DNA of 64,000 nt, from positions 637,367 to 701,366 of the forward strand of contig NW_017265148.1 of the NCBI RefSeq assembly GCF_001638985.1, written 5' to 3'. The notes beneath the pieces were generated by a model. The model was not told the origin of the DNA, made no database searches, and saw only the letters and a list, made by a program, of their open reading frames with translations. Source of the stretch: Phycomyces blakesleeanus NRRL 1555(-). Its lineage: Eukaryota > Mucoromycota > Mucoromycetes > Mucorales > Phycomycetaceae. Of this stretch, positions 24,052 through 36,126 are shown one piece after another (the stretch's first letter is position 1; every line of letters starts with the position of its first letter). A program made the position numbers and the translations under genes.

Positions 24052-26145
24052 ATGGAAGTCGTTGCTAGATTTGTTGCTGACTTACGCAAGAAGAACATTT
24101 TATCCAGCAACCTCAGTGTAGCCAGTACTGCTGCTATTGGGGTTCTTATTCTGCTGGCTCTCAGGTATCCTGACCGTGCCATCTTTACTGAACATCGGGA
24201 AGGTGTACCCCATGATAAAGGACTTCCCCTTGTTGGTCAGTTATTCAGTTTACTTAAGAACAAGTATCGAATTCATGACTTCCAAGCCGAAAAATTTGTA
24301 AAGTTGGATACTATGACAATGCAAGTATACCACATAAGAAACAATGTTTTTATTTTTGACACTTCAAGCCCAAATTTTGCTAAAAGTACACGCACACTTT
24401 TAATAGGACTATGTCTGTCTTGGGCCTTCCTCGTGGCGTTATGACTATTGATCCACGTAATGTTGAACATGTTTTGAAGAGTAGGTTAAATTCGATTTCC
24501 GTTCAATTTGTGGCGTACAAAAAAAATACAAATAGTCTTGGTCCTGTAATAGTGTAATTGACTTGTGTTCATTTAGCCAATTTTGAAAACTATGTAAAGA
24601 GCAATTGGTTTAATTACTGTACTGAACATCTCTTGGGTCACGGTATCTTCAATGCCAACGGAGCACAATGGAGGTGGCAGCGCAAAGCAGCAAGTCTAAT
24701 CTTTAACGTCAAGAATTTCCGAGACCAATTCACAGAGTGTGTAAAGCTGATGATTTAACTTTATTTTATTTTTTGAAAAATTGTTATTGACTCTAGAACC
24801 TTTAGTGTGTTTATAGATGAAATTGAGATTTTATGCAGTGAAACACTCGATAAGGCTGTAGTGTCTGGAGATGCTGTGGACATCCACGACCACATGTTCC
24901 GCTTTACTCTGGATTCTTTTGTCTAGTAAGTCAAAATTAGACTAGCACTTTCTCAAGTTTCTATACCAACTTACATTTTCTTCTTCTTTCTTAAAGCCTT
25001 GGTTTTGGCGTTCAGCTGAATGCACTAAAGACAAAGGGAGAAGTGACCTTTGCTGCATCATTCGACGCTTGCCAACTGTACTCGTTTGAGAAGTTCATGA
25101 ACCCTTTAATTGAGTTTACCAGTGTAATCGATAGAATTCTACACCCTAGAAAGAAAACTATGAAGCAGCACATCGCAACTGTTGATCAGTTTGCCGCAGA
25201 TGTGATCTCCAAGCGTCGTACAGAACTTGCAAACGGTGAAGTACACACCGACTTATTGTCCCGTTTTATGAGTGCTAAGAATGAGAACGACGAGCCTTTG
25301 AATGACAAAGAATTGCGGGATGTTGTATTGAACTTTATTATTGCTGGTCGCGATACCACTGCCCAAGCTCTGTCGTGGACTTTTTACTGCTTAGCCAATG
25401 CACCAGAGGTTGAAGAAAAGCTTTTTAAAGAAATCAAAGATTACATTAAAGACGAAAAGAAGATGGATTCAACCGAGCTTTATGAGACTATTAAGAATAT
25501 GACTTATTCTCATGCAGTGTAAGTACATGATACATACATAAAAGAATGCCTGCATTAACCCAATTATATATATATATATATATAATTTTTAGATTCTATG
25601 AAGTTCTCCGCTTGTATCCTTCAGTTCCCAATAACCAAAAATATGCTATTAATGATGATGTACTTCCTGATGGTACAAAGATTCGAAAAGGTGATACTGT
25701 GTCCTGGTCACCTTACGGAACCGCTCGAAGCAAAAATGTCTGGGGTCTTGATGCAGCTAGCTTTAATCCTGAGAGATGGATTACTCCTGAAGGTGATCTT
25801 CGCCGTGAATCACAAGGCAAATGGTCAGTCTTCCATGGTGGTCCAAGAGTCTGTCTTGGTAAGTTATTTGTAATAGTATTGTAGCACACTAGGAACAGCA
25901 CAATTTCCAAAAAAAAAAGGAATGTTTGGAAACATATGACTTGTCTAAAATACTTTCTTTTCTTTTTAAAAAAATAATCGTAAATAGGACAAAACCTTGC
26001 TACTTTGGAAGCATTAGTTGCGATTATTTTCTTAGTTAAGAGATATAAGTTTACCATGCTTCCTAACCAGAACATTACCTATGAGACTTCATTAACCCAT
26101 CCTATGAAGAATGGTTTGAAAGTCAAGGTTGAGAAGCGTGCTTAG
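24052..26145 (+). CDS. Cytochrome P450 (CYP52/86-like clan), gene A
   Basis: Seven exons: 24052-24320, 24407-24480, 24577-24736, 24806-24925, 24997-25518, 25593-25858, 25988-26145; 522 aa. An N-terminal membrane anchor (about residues 20-40) is followed by the Pro-rich hinge GLPLVGQL. Other landmarks are the I-helix AGRDTTAQALSW (about 322-333), ExxR in FYEVLRLYPSVP (about 384) and the haem loop FHGGPRVCLGQNLA with its Cys near 469. The stretch WQRKAASLIFNVKNFRDQF resembles fatty-acid/alkane hydroxylases (CYP52, CYP86, CYP63); in Mucorales it may be a CYP509-type enzyme, which I cannot verify. It probably acts at the ER with an NADPH-P450 reductase; the substrate is unknown. Intron 1 (24321-24406) has a GC donor. 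A paralogue lies at 32882-34928. Confidence 0.92.
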
Positions 26146-27821
26146 ACTAATTGTATCGAGCATTTTCTTCCGTACGAGTTACTCTCTTATAATTTCCTCA
26201 ATGTCTACACAACACCCAATCATTTAAAAATAATATCTTATACATATACGCATAACTTCAATACAATTACCTTATATATACTGCTTTATGGAAACATAGT
26301 AAAACTTATTCAATATTGATACTAGTTTAGCTATATTTTTTTTAAAAAAAATTGGTTTGTTTTTAATTTTACTCCCTTTGGTCTAATTATTATGAACAGT
26401 GGTACGCATGCATATAAATCACCGTATTTTTCTTTGATGGTCTCTGACGCACAAAGACTTGAAGATTATAACTGACATTCTCCTTTATTAAAAACAAATA
26501 TCTAAAAAAGTAAACATGTAGTGTATTCTGAGACATATTTTATAATTATTCTGTATGTTTGTAAGCCTTAGGGTCATTTCATATAAATTTTACTAGGGAT
26601 AGAGTATCGTGAAACAAATTTATGTTCATCGTGACACTTGTAGCTTTACCTCTATTTGAATTAAAGATATATTTATTTAGAAAGAGAGAAAAGCTGCATA
26701 CTTTAACTCTTTATAAATCAAAACAAGGTATTAATGTTGTACTTTCGCAATATTTATATTAAAGCTTATTGAATATGTTCTCAATATCTCACGCCAATTT
26801 TCTTACATTATATTGCGTTTAATATTCAATAGACCAGAAACATACAAGAAAGGTTTATAGGTCTTGAGTTATATTTTCACAGTTGTTACATAGATTATAT
26901 AATTAGAGTATATATAGATCATAGTCTTTATAATAAGCCGGTTTTGGTAGAAACGTAGTTTTCTTTTTCTTTTTGCGGGTTCTACCAAAATATTATTGTC
27001 TTCTATATGTACATACAGAAGTGCAAGCCAAACTTTAAAAGCAAGTACTAAAAGGATACTTTCCCAAAGCTGGGATTTTATGGGGGAGGTTTTTGTTAAT
27101 GTATGAGACTACAAGAGCCACTATGGTGACTTGAAGGTAAGATGTGGGGTACTGCTTATCCCCCACTAGTCTGTCAAGTAAAAGGACAAGACAAACCTCA
27201 ATTTATGTTTAGGAGGCATATATACAAAAAAAAATTAAGCAAAGCGTCAGATATCCGTCATTACAAAATTCAGAGCTGTGTACCCCTTGCTTTTTTGTAA
27301 ACATCAAGTGTTCGTAGTCTCCATAAATTGGTCTCCAACTGCTGATTCGACTTTAATATACAGTCCGGGTACTTTTATTACACATTATGATATATAGTAA
27401 ATAATAGTAGTAATACTATTTAACCCACATTCAGTTAAATGTGAAACGATTAGTGCCATATGCGTCTTTGCTACACAAAAATGTAGTTAATATTTAGCTA
27501 TAAACAACATGGGATCATTTGCTCGGATCTCTTTTTTTTTAAAAAAAAAAAAAGACAACAGAAGATATAAGACGTTCTATTATTGCCACTCCAAGCATAG
27601 TTTCTTAGAATACAAGTGCATATATACATGCAGGGATACTATATTGATGTATCATTGGACGCATCCCCACGAAAACGAGAGGACTGGACAGTTGAATTAA
27701 TTGGTGCTCGTCTGGTGTGAGTCCTTCTGGAGCCTGTTATTCGCTTCGAATTTACCAATGTTCATCTCATATAGTGTATTTTCATTATACATATGAAGAA
27801 TACTTTGACTTTGACCATTTT

Positions 27822-27968
27822 TTTTTCAAAAGTCAAAAAGTGCTGTAGGAAATGACAAAACTGAACATGGTTTTCTTTAACTTTGCTAAGAAGTAGTTTT
27901 TGTACAAGTTAAACGTAAAATATAGTCAGTTTTGTTATTTCCTACAGCACTTTTTGGCTTTTGGAAAA
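27822..27968. repeat. Hairpin repeat, copy 1
   Basis: Two arms of about 43 nt in inverted orientation: AAAAAGTGCTGTAGGAAATG on the left and CATTTCCTACAGCACTTTTT-like sequence (with one change) on the right, separated by about 60 nt. A diverged copy lies at 51375-51522, and the sequence downstream of both copies is also shared. Confidence 0.8.
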
Positions 27969-28570
27969 ACACAGTTCTCGAATTTAATAGCAGAGGAAGA
28001 GAAATATTGGCCCTCAACCATTCATTACTTATAGCAGCAACATTGTCCCCTCTTGAACATCTCTCTCTCTTTCTATCTACCTATGAACCTACTGGTTGGC
28101 ACCTGCTCTCCACAAAAAATGTGCACCATTTCGCACTCTTAGTATACAGACTTTTTGTGCTATATGCCGCAACCAATCCAAAGCTCCCCTCGCTCCTTTG
28201 CCACTCGCCACACGACAATTGGACACCTTTTGATCATTTCCCATCCGTCATTCATCTCGTAATATATGGTATAGAGCTATCCTCCATACCCTCTCTTACT
28301 GAGTCACCCTCCACTACTGTGCTCCTACATTATTTGCTACGACTGACTGTCCGATCTGTTGTACTGCTGTTGATACTTTGCATCAATCCCTTTACCTATG
28401 CCCTCAAAAACTGATCTTCTGGCAATGCGCTTGGGATAAGTATCTTGGCTTCATCCCTCAGATTTCAGACATACATACTGCTATATTCTGCTTTACCTTT
28501 CCTCCCGCTTCGATTCTTCTCCATATTGACTCTCTCGTCGCACAACTCTCTTCTGAATCAGATCTACTAT
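27969..28570 (+). pseudogene. Degenerate C-terminal relic of a non-LTR (LINE-like) reverse transcriptase
   Basis: Two overlapping frames (27932-28414 and 28330-28570) must be joined by a frameshift. The second carries a zinc-knuckle-like pattern starting at 28348 (CPICC, then VDTLHQSLYLCP and KLIFWQ), the spacing found after the reverse transcriptase of many fungal LINEs. The first frame has Trp/His/Leu-rich sequence but no catalytic motif. No start, promoter or poly-A tail is evident, so this is a dead fragment. The assignment rests on motif pattern only. Confidence 0.45.
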
Positions 28571-28616
28571 AGATATTGCTAGGATTTCTATTTCTATTTT
28601 AATTATTATATTAATG

Positions 28617-28934
28617 CTGTTCACCAGCGTACGAGGAAATCGTCGAGGGAATCGCGTCGAGGGAATTGCACCACATCATATAAGATTCAGATTGTTATTA
28701 AGCATCTGTCTCTTACATTTTTTTTACTAAAATACCCTGTTCATTTTTATTTTATTTTTGTTAATGATTTGTTTCATTTTGGTTATAGAAAATGAGCTTT
28801 ATAAAATATGGTCGTTTAGTACATCCTTTTTTGTAACTAGAGTTCTTATTTTAGAAAGTTTGTCAATTCGGAATCGAATGAATTACTATGAAAAGTAATA
28901 TTTTCTTTCAATTCCCTCGTACGTTGGTGAACAG
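28617..28934. mobile_element. MITE with CTGTTCACC termini (318 bp)
   Basis: Left end CTGTTCACCAGCGTACGAGG; complement of the right end CTGTTCACCAACGTACGAGG (19 of 20 identical), followed on both arms by GAGGGAATTG-type sequence. Non-coding. A truncated right-end copy occurs at about 45990-46053, sharing AATTACTATGAAAAGTAAT and CAATTCCCTCG. Confidence 0.8.
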
Positions 28935-29290
28935 TGACACGTAGGGTACTTGAGGGAGCAGGTGTAACTAATTACAAGTCTACTATGAGGAAGAACGCTC
29001 TAGTTGAATAGTGTTTATGGCCGGGTTACTAGCTAGCAAGGGTTGTATTCCCAATTGGAGGCGTGGTAACGAGGGTCAATAAACTACAGTTAAGAGGAAA
29101 CGTTCTCAAGACAATAGAACTGCACTCAGTATTTAATTAGGGGCGTCAAATAATATTTATGACTAGGCGTATGGGGATGGAATCAGTTGTCAAAATGAAT
29201 AAAATTGGGAAAGTGTTTTTAACGAGGTAAAAAGGTTACTTTATTGTTCTTCACTAAACTTCCTCTGATAATGGCCTCCTCTGCCAACTT
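28934..29290. repeat. Dispersed repeat, copy A (about 357 bp)
   Basis: Nearly colinear with 42441-42797 in the same orientation. Shared blocks include GTTCTCAAGACAATAGA, GCACTCAGTATTTAATTAGG, TTTTTAACGAGGTAAA and TCACTAAAC. It could be a solo LTR or part of a larger element, but no TG...CA ends or target duplication could be defined. Confidence 0.7.
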
Positions 29291-29302
29291 CGTCTACCTA
29301 CT

Positions 29303-29602
29303 CTATATCCACTTCAGTCTCCTCTCGCCACTTCTCACTTTCTCCGCAGTGTGGCGGCCACCAACCACCACGCCCACCGTATCAACAGCATAAGAGAACT
29401 GATCCCCTAATATGAGAACTTTGTGTAGCACCCGGTGGTTAACATATATTTTGTCGTAAATGTATGAGGCTGTGACTGCATAGAATTCAATATTCGGAGG
29501 GGTTTTTTTATTTATTTTTAAGCTTGCAAATATCTGATCCCATTTTCTGATATTGGTAATAGGGAGGTTTGTGCAATTTTGTTTTACCAATCTCTTTTCC
29601 AA
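29303..29602 (-). pseudogene. Relic open frame conserved with a second locus
   Basis: A 99-aa frame. Its part NIEFYAVTASYIYDKIYVNH is recognisable in the minus-strand translation of 51605-51760 (there NIEFYAVTVSYTHNK). Conservation of the frame between two diverged copies suggests that it was once coding, probably inside a transposable element. I do not recognise the protein family. Confidence 0.35.
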
Positions 29603-32600
29603 TGTACTAATATGGACAGAAATGTCTTACCAATTTTCTGAAGTTTCATTTCCATATTGAGGTCCACGTCATGGTCGGGAAATAGAATACAGCTAAACTA
29701 ACGAACATTAACTTGTATTAATGGTTAAGTTGATAGTCTGGTAATGCTTGGTCAATCAATTGACATAAACTATATTGTTAATTGCAGAATAGGTAATAGA
29801 GTGCGTAATATATATAATCCAAATATATAGTTTTTAAAGAATGACATAAAAGAAGTCATGTTAATATAATATCTACATTGTTAAAAGTATATTTTTTAAC
29901 ATATTTTACTTCTACATCTTCCTTTGAATATATCGTTAGTTTAGCAGTTAAAAATAACCTTCAATTATTGGCTGAAGACACTTTGTAAAGCCCAAATTGG
30001 GCTTACAAAATTTTTGGAAAAGGTGCCCTTTTGACAAAATCTTTTTTGGAAGTATGAAACAAACTATTCCTTTTTAGGCGGGCAATTTCCTTTTTAATTT
30101 TGTTAAGAAAATTGCACAAACCTCCCTAATATAAATAAATAAATAAAAAAGAATTGGCCCAAAATCCAAAATTTAAAAGAAAATACACCATAAAAAAAAA
30201 GTAGTATTTAATCAAAATTCAATCTTAAAACAACCCTTAAATCCGGACAAATATTATAATAATATTATACTAAAATCATCGATATTCTTAAATTACCATA
30301 GTGTAAATATAATGGGAATTCTGTGATAAAATAAGATACAATAAGATAAAATAACATGCTTTATATAAGAATACATTATGGATTAGAGCGTTTGTAGACA
30401 ATGCTAATAAAAAACATAGGTTATTTGCTATTAAAACAATCAATAAAATCCTAACCTAAATAATCCACAAGTAAGCTCCCATTTATAGAATAATGTTATA
30501 AAGGAAGTTAATATATATATATATATATATATATACATTAATTATGAAAGATAATTTTATGATGTATCATTCAATAGAAAAGTATACAAGTAAATGAATA
30601 AAATCTTACATTTTTTATAGAGCATCTTTCATAACCAGTTACTATATACAGTATGAGACTTTGGGGGACTAGTTTATCGCAAAGTATCTTTAGAAAGTCT
30701 TCCACATCGAATACCTTTAATAGCTTGTACTATAATTTCTTAGTGCAGAAAAAAAAAGCAAATAAAAAAAAGTATTTGATAAACCAAAAACACTTTTGAA
30801 ACGAGCAATTATAAGATATTATTGAAACTAAACAAACAAGCAGATCAAATAGAAATTATCTGCCAAAAAAAAGCGAGAGTTCTTGTCAATTGTGTGAAAA
30901 TTCACTTTGGTTACTTCTCAAAATAAAGGTACTATCAAATAAATTTAAAAGTAACTATATTATCTATAAGTAGAATAGTTTATTATTATATTATTCGAGT
31001 ACCTCAGGATAATATGAAGGAAATATAGACTGACAGAACTAAATGTAAATCAAAGAAAATATTTGCAGTTAGATATTTGACATCCCTGTAGATCAAAAAA
31101 AAAAGCCTCCCCGCGGTAATAATCGTAATTAAATGTCGATCTTAATTGAATGAAGGCATTTTATATAATAATATAAAATGTATTTTATATGTATTCCCAA
31201 AAGAAATTCCTCTTCCGTGCGATTCAAAATATATCATATAGTAAAAAATAGCTGCATGCTACAGCTTTACAGTGGTTAAAGAAATATCAGTATCAAACTA
31301 ACATGGTTATCTGTTTAGAAAAATAAAAAAATGCATAATTTCAAATGACTTTTTTTTATTATTTTTTCCCTTTTGTATATCAGTTTGAAAGAAAGGAAAT
31401 ACATATATATATATATATCACCCTCTGTTGTTGTTGTTTTTTTTTGCTTGTAAATTTGGGAGAAAAAAAAAGCGGTTTAATTTGGTGAACATCAGCATTC
31501 TTCGTAATTATATTCGAGAATTATATAATAAAGCAACTTATAGTCTAGCCTTGGTATTTATGGATTTACAAGTATCATAGAACGAGGTGGCAAAATCAGA
31601 TATCCAGCATATGTGTGACATTAAGATTGGGCTGGTATAAAAATTCCATAAAGATAACCTTGATCCCTATAAATAGAACAATGGTATTGGAAAATAAAAG
31701 TTAAATCCTTGTTTGCCACAGATTGTCTGTGAATAAAGGTGTTAGTTTGAAAAATGGCTTTATAAGAAATGGGCGTAAAAATACATAGAGAGGGACAAAC
31801 AATTACATCTCAATAAGGTATAATGAACTTTTTGTTAAGTCAAGTAAATAATAGGTGTACTCTTGATATATCATACTCTTATTGACAACTATCAACGATA
31901 TATAAAAAGGCCTACTCAATACAAACATTTTGGTTCTTTGAAAAGAATGTCGTTGGGCAGAAACAAGTTTGATCGCTAATTGTGAATATCAATTAGTAAG
32001 ACTATATATCTCCCATCATAACTGCTATAAAAGCCGTGAATTTCAATTACTGCACCCCTTTTGCGCCCATAGTTTTTTGGAGGGGAGGGGTAAAGATCAA
32101 TAAATTGCACGTACAAAATGGGATGATTGGCTTTATTGCAATTAATAAGGAGTACAATATAAAATTCTGCGTACATAAATTATACATTGCTATTTGAAGA
32201 CATATATCCCTACTATTACCGCTATGAGCATCAGATGAACCCTTATGTTCTCTTGCTTCATATCACTATATCTCGCTCTCTATATTTCTCCTCTCCCTCC
32301 TACTTACTAGGTTTCAAAAGTACGTATGCAAAGTATATAATCTTTTGCTTGAAGGTCTGCCTTTTAGAAAGTTGGGTCCATATCTCGCAATTGCATTAGT
32401 TTGAATTCCCTTTAACTGTCTTCTCTGGAATGAAGTAATTTTGACATGTCTTAAAGTAATTTTTCTTTTACTGCCTTTACTGTGACATGCTCTTGATAAA
32501 TTAAGATCCTACTTATTCAAGCCACTATTGTATTTTACGAATGGCGGGTTTAGGAGCACAGTAAATTTGTGCTTTTATGGAACACTTTATTCCAAGTATG

Positions 32601-32795
32601 GGCATAAGAAAAGGTTTCATATACATCAAATTTAAAGATAAACCTGACACGAATGACAAAGCAACGGCTCAAGTTGATTACATTGCTGAGAAGCACATTC
32701 TGAGAGATAAATCAAAAGATACTCCCCTACCAAAAAGAAACTTAGAGAGAGGCCAAACTGGTCTTATCTCAGGCCACATTTTATTATTTTTTCTT

Positions 32796-32803
32796 TATAA
32801 AAG
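32796..32803 (+). promoter_or_regulatory. TATA box of P450 gene B
   Basis: TATAAAAG lies 79 bp upstream of the ATG at 32882, almost the same spacing as in P450 gene A. Confidence 0.55.
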
Positions 32804-32881
32804 CCTTGATTTTGTATTCAATAAAAACCACTTTCCTTTTGTTTAATTATTTCTTCTCACCACACTTCCCTAAATATTACC

Positions 32882-34928
32882 ATGGAAGGAGTTCTATCCC
32901 TTGTCGAGAACTCAAACATTAATATCTTGCAAAATATTGGACTAGTAGGCGGAGCCGCCATAGCCATCTCGTTGTTGGCTATTGCATATCCAGACCGTCC
33001 TGTATTTACCGGAATTCGCAGTGGCATCGTCTATAGAGCTGGAGCACCAATCATTGGGCATCTACTGGAGCTGTTGAAGAATAAATTTCAGATTCATGAC
33101 TTTGAGATAGATTTCTTCCAAGAAATAGGGACCTTAACAGGGTAAGATTTTGCAACAAGAAAATGTCGACGTATTAAAGGTTTAATTACATCTATTCATT
33201 TCCAAAAAAAAAAAGGGCTATGCCATCCTTGGGTCTTCCTTTTTCCATCGCGACGATTGATCCTCAAAACATAGAGTATATACTGAAAAGTAAACTTGTA
33301 AAATTAACAGAAACATCGACAAAAAGCTAATATATATATATGATGGCATCTTTCATCACTGTTCATATAGCAAACTTTACAAATTATGTTAAAGGCCCGC
33401 ATTTTGGCTATGCAACAGAACATTTATTGGGTCATGGAATATTCAATGCTGATGGTGAACAGTGGAGATGGCAACGCAAGGTCGCCAGTCATATATTCAA
33501 TGTCAAGAATTTTAGGGATCAGTTTACAGAGTAAGATAAGAAGAAAAACTGAAAGATGGGGTTTTATTAGGCATCTAACCAAAAAAATCAAATAAAAAAA
33601 TCAGCGTATTTGTTAGCAAGATTGATACTATGTGTGAGTCAATATTTGACAAGAGCATCGAAGAAGATCTTCCCATTGACTTCCATGATGCCATGTTTAG
33701 ATTTACTCTTGACTCCTTTATACTGTAAGTTACAAAGAAAAGAGAGAGAAGTCATGAATCAGTATGATCGATAGATACATATTCATTTTATCCGTTTTGC
33801 GTAAATATGTTAAAATCAAAGTCTTGGGTTCGGAGTTGACCTAAAAGCACTTACTACACAAGGCGAGGTTCCATTTGCAGTATCTTTTGACAAATCTCAG
33901 CAGTATTCTTTTGATCGCTTCACAAACCCATTTATTGGGATCACAAATACTTTTCGCAGCATATTCAGACCATGGGAAAAGTCAATCCAACAACATGTTC
34001 AGACTATTGATGACTTTGCATCAAATGTCATTAACCAACGCCGCGAAGAGCTGGCCAGAGGAGAAATGCCGACGGATCTTCTTTCTCGGTTTATGGGGGC
34101 CAAAAATGAAAATGGAAAAGATTTGAGTAAGACGGAGCTTCGGGACATTGTGCTCAACTTTATCATTGCTGGGCGAGACACCACTGCTCAAGCTTTATCA
34201 TGGACATTCTACAATCTGGCATTGCATCCTCGTGTAGAAGAAAAATTATTAAGAGAAATTAATGAAAAAATTGGAAACGAAAAGGAACACGACGCCCAGC
34301 AACTTTATGAAATTGTTAAAACCATGACATATGCACATGCAGTGTAAGTATGCAATAAAGGCTTCTACTTTACTAGATATTTGTGCTTAAGCTGATATAT
34401 TGATTAGGTTCCACGAGACATTGCGACTTTACCCATCAGTTCCTGAAAACCAAAAGTATGCTCTGGAAGATGATATCTGGCCCGACGGAACACCTGTTTG
34501 TAAAGGAGATTATGTCGGATGGTCCCCTTACGCTCAAGCTCGTAGTACAGCTGTGTGGGGTCCTGATGCATCTTGCTTCAATCCAGAACGTTGGATTACG
34601 CCAGAGGGTGAATTGCGTCGGGAATCGCAAGGACAGTGGCCGGTGTTCCATGGTGGGCCTAGAGTGTGTTTGGGTAAAGTATTGATAAAGCGTCTGTAAT
34701 TTTACCCTTTTGAAGAAATTATATTACTAGTACTTATTTGTATTATATATATATATATATATATATATAGGACAAAATCTCGCAACACTGGAAGCATTGA
34801 TTGCAATTGCGTTTTTATTAAAGCGTTACAGACTTTCGTTACTTCCTGGACAGGTTATTACTTATCAGACCTCTTTAACGTTACCCATGAAAAATGGCAT
34901 GCTTGTCCGTGTCTCTAAACGACAGTAA
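32882..34928 (+). CDS. Cytochrome P450 (CYP52/86-like clan), gene B
   Basis: Seven exons: 32882-33141, 33216-33289, 33371-33530, 33605-33724, 33822-34343, 34408-34673, 34771-34928; 519 aa. Exons 2-7 have exactly the same lengths and phases as in gene A (74, 160, 120, 522, 266, 158 nt), proving a common origin by duplication. It has an N-terminal anchor (about residues 16-36), I-helix AGRDTTAQALSW, ExxR in FHETLRLYPSVP, and haem loop FHGGPRVCLGQNLA with Cys near 466. All catalytic landmarks are intact. Intron 1 here has a normal GT donor, unlike gene A. Substrate unknown; a membrane-bound hydroxylase of fatty acids or related lipids is the likeliest guess. Confidence 0.92.
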
Positions 34929-36126
34929 AGGAAGATGTACATAAGATATGTAGTAATTTTAACAAAACAAAAAACACTTTATACTTTGTACAACCTTAAT
35001 AAGCTGCCCTTATCTTTTTATCTCACCACGAATTCATCATTAGTTCATCTCTTTTAGAGCACACAGACATACACACAGACATACACATTCATTATACCCA
35101 AAATAAATTTAAATAATATATATACATACACACATACACACATACAAGAGCTTTAATATTTCTGGATTAATATCGTAAATTGCACATCTTTTGGCTAAAC
35201 CTTTATAAAAGTAGAAATGAATTTAGAAAAACATCACACTTTCTCTTACAAGTGCCCTACGTGTAAGTACTGTACTTTGATGTGTTACCCTTTTATGGAA
35301 TGAAAATATTGTATGTAAATTTAAATGAAACCCGGTTGACTACAAAGAAATACCGGTTGACCGCAACTAGATAAACGCCTATTGTGCCAAACCTTTGTGG
35401 ATCCAGATTTGTGAAGTTGTACATAATACTAGCTAAATGAGGAACTGGCTTGAGAATTTCAAAGTTTCTTTTAAAGAACTACTCATTACCTAAATACTAT
35501 GTTCAACAGTGCTATTCCTAAACGAACAAATAATAATGCATGTCATTGATTCAATCAAAATGCTCGTCTCTTTTGACTATAAAATAATTATAACTTATAT
35601 ATATATATTACTGTTATTATTATTATTATTAAAACTTGTGTGGCTAGAATTTATGTTCGAGTTAAATTTGATATATAAATAGGAAAACAATGTATATAAA
35701 GATGTATAATCAAATTTTCTCTGCGTAATTATAAGCTTATATTCGACTTATACTTCTCTATATATTTTCGCTGCTTTAATAGCATCGATTTAGAAAAGAG
35801 AATAAAGTAAAATGATTAGCTGAAAATTCCATTGATAATTATTAACGTTTGATAGCTTTTCTACAAAACAGTATTAGTTCATACCTGTAGATTTTGGGTG
35901 GTGCTGTAACGTCGCTCTTCCTCTCCAAGGCATTGAGTTTATGTGACAAATTGAAAATCCAAATTCACAAAGGCCTATTGTATTATTATTATTATTATTA
36001 TTTATTTTTTTAAAAAAAAAGGACTGGTTTCATTCAACGCAGGTAAAATTATTGGCCTAGTGAATTTAAATGTCTCTGACTTGTACAAAATAATAGCTGC
36101 GCCTTTATTCACTATCTTACAGTTCC
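34929..36126. other. Intergenic region upstream of the Dicer gene
   Basis: 1.2 kb, AT-rich, with TA and ATT microsatellites (35597-35610, 35977-36003). A short stretch at about 35393-35433 resembles 45409-45446. No gene is seen. Confidence 0.5.

Larger units (their letters stand above)
26146..32881. other. Transposon-rich region between the P450 paralogues
   Basis: 6.7 kb with no intact gene. Listed separately are a hairpin repeat (27822-27968), a LINE-like coding relic (27969-28570), a MITE (28617-28934), a dispersed repeat (28934-29290) and a conserved relic frame (29303-29602). From 29.6 to 32.5 kb I see only AT-rich DNA with TA microsatellites (30512-30534, 31402-31418). An open frame at 32577-32846 is not supported. 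Confidence 0.55.

Noticed and set aside
24801..24806. Earlier acceptor (CTCTAG at 24796) for P450 A exon 4
   Set aside because: It leads to an in-frame stop within seven codons; the TTTAG acceptor restores homology with gene B and equal exon length.
32577..32846. 89-aa frame before P450 gene B
   Set aside because: Overlaps the TATA box of the P450 gene, and its end is Phe-rich read-through; no known features.
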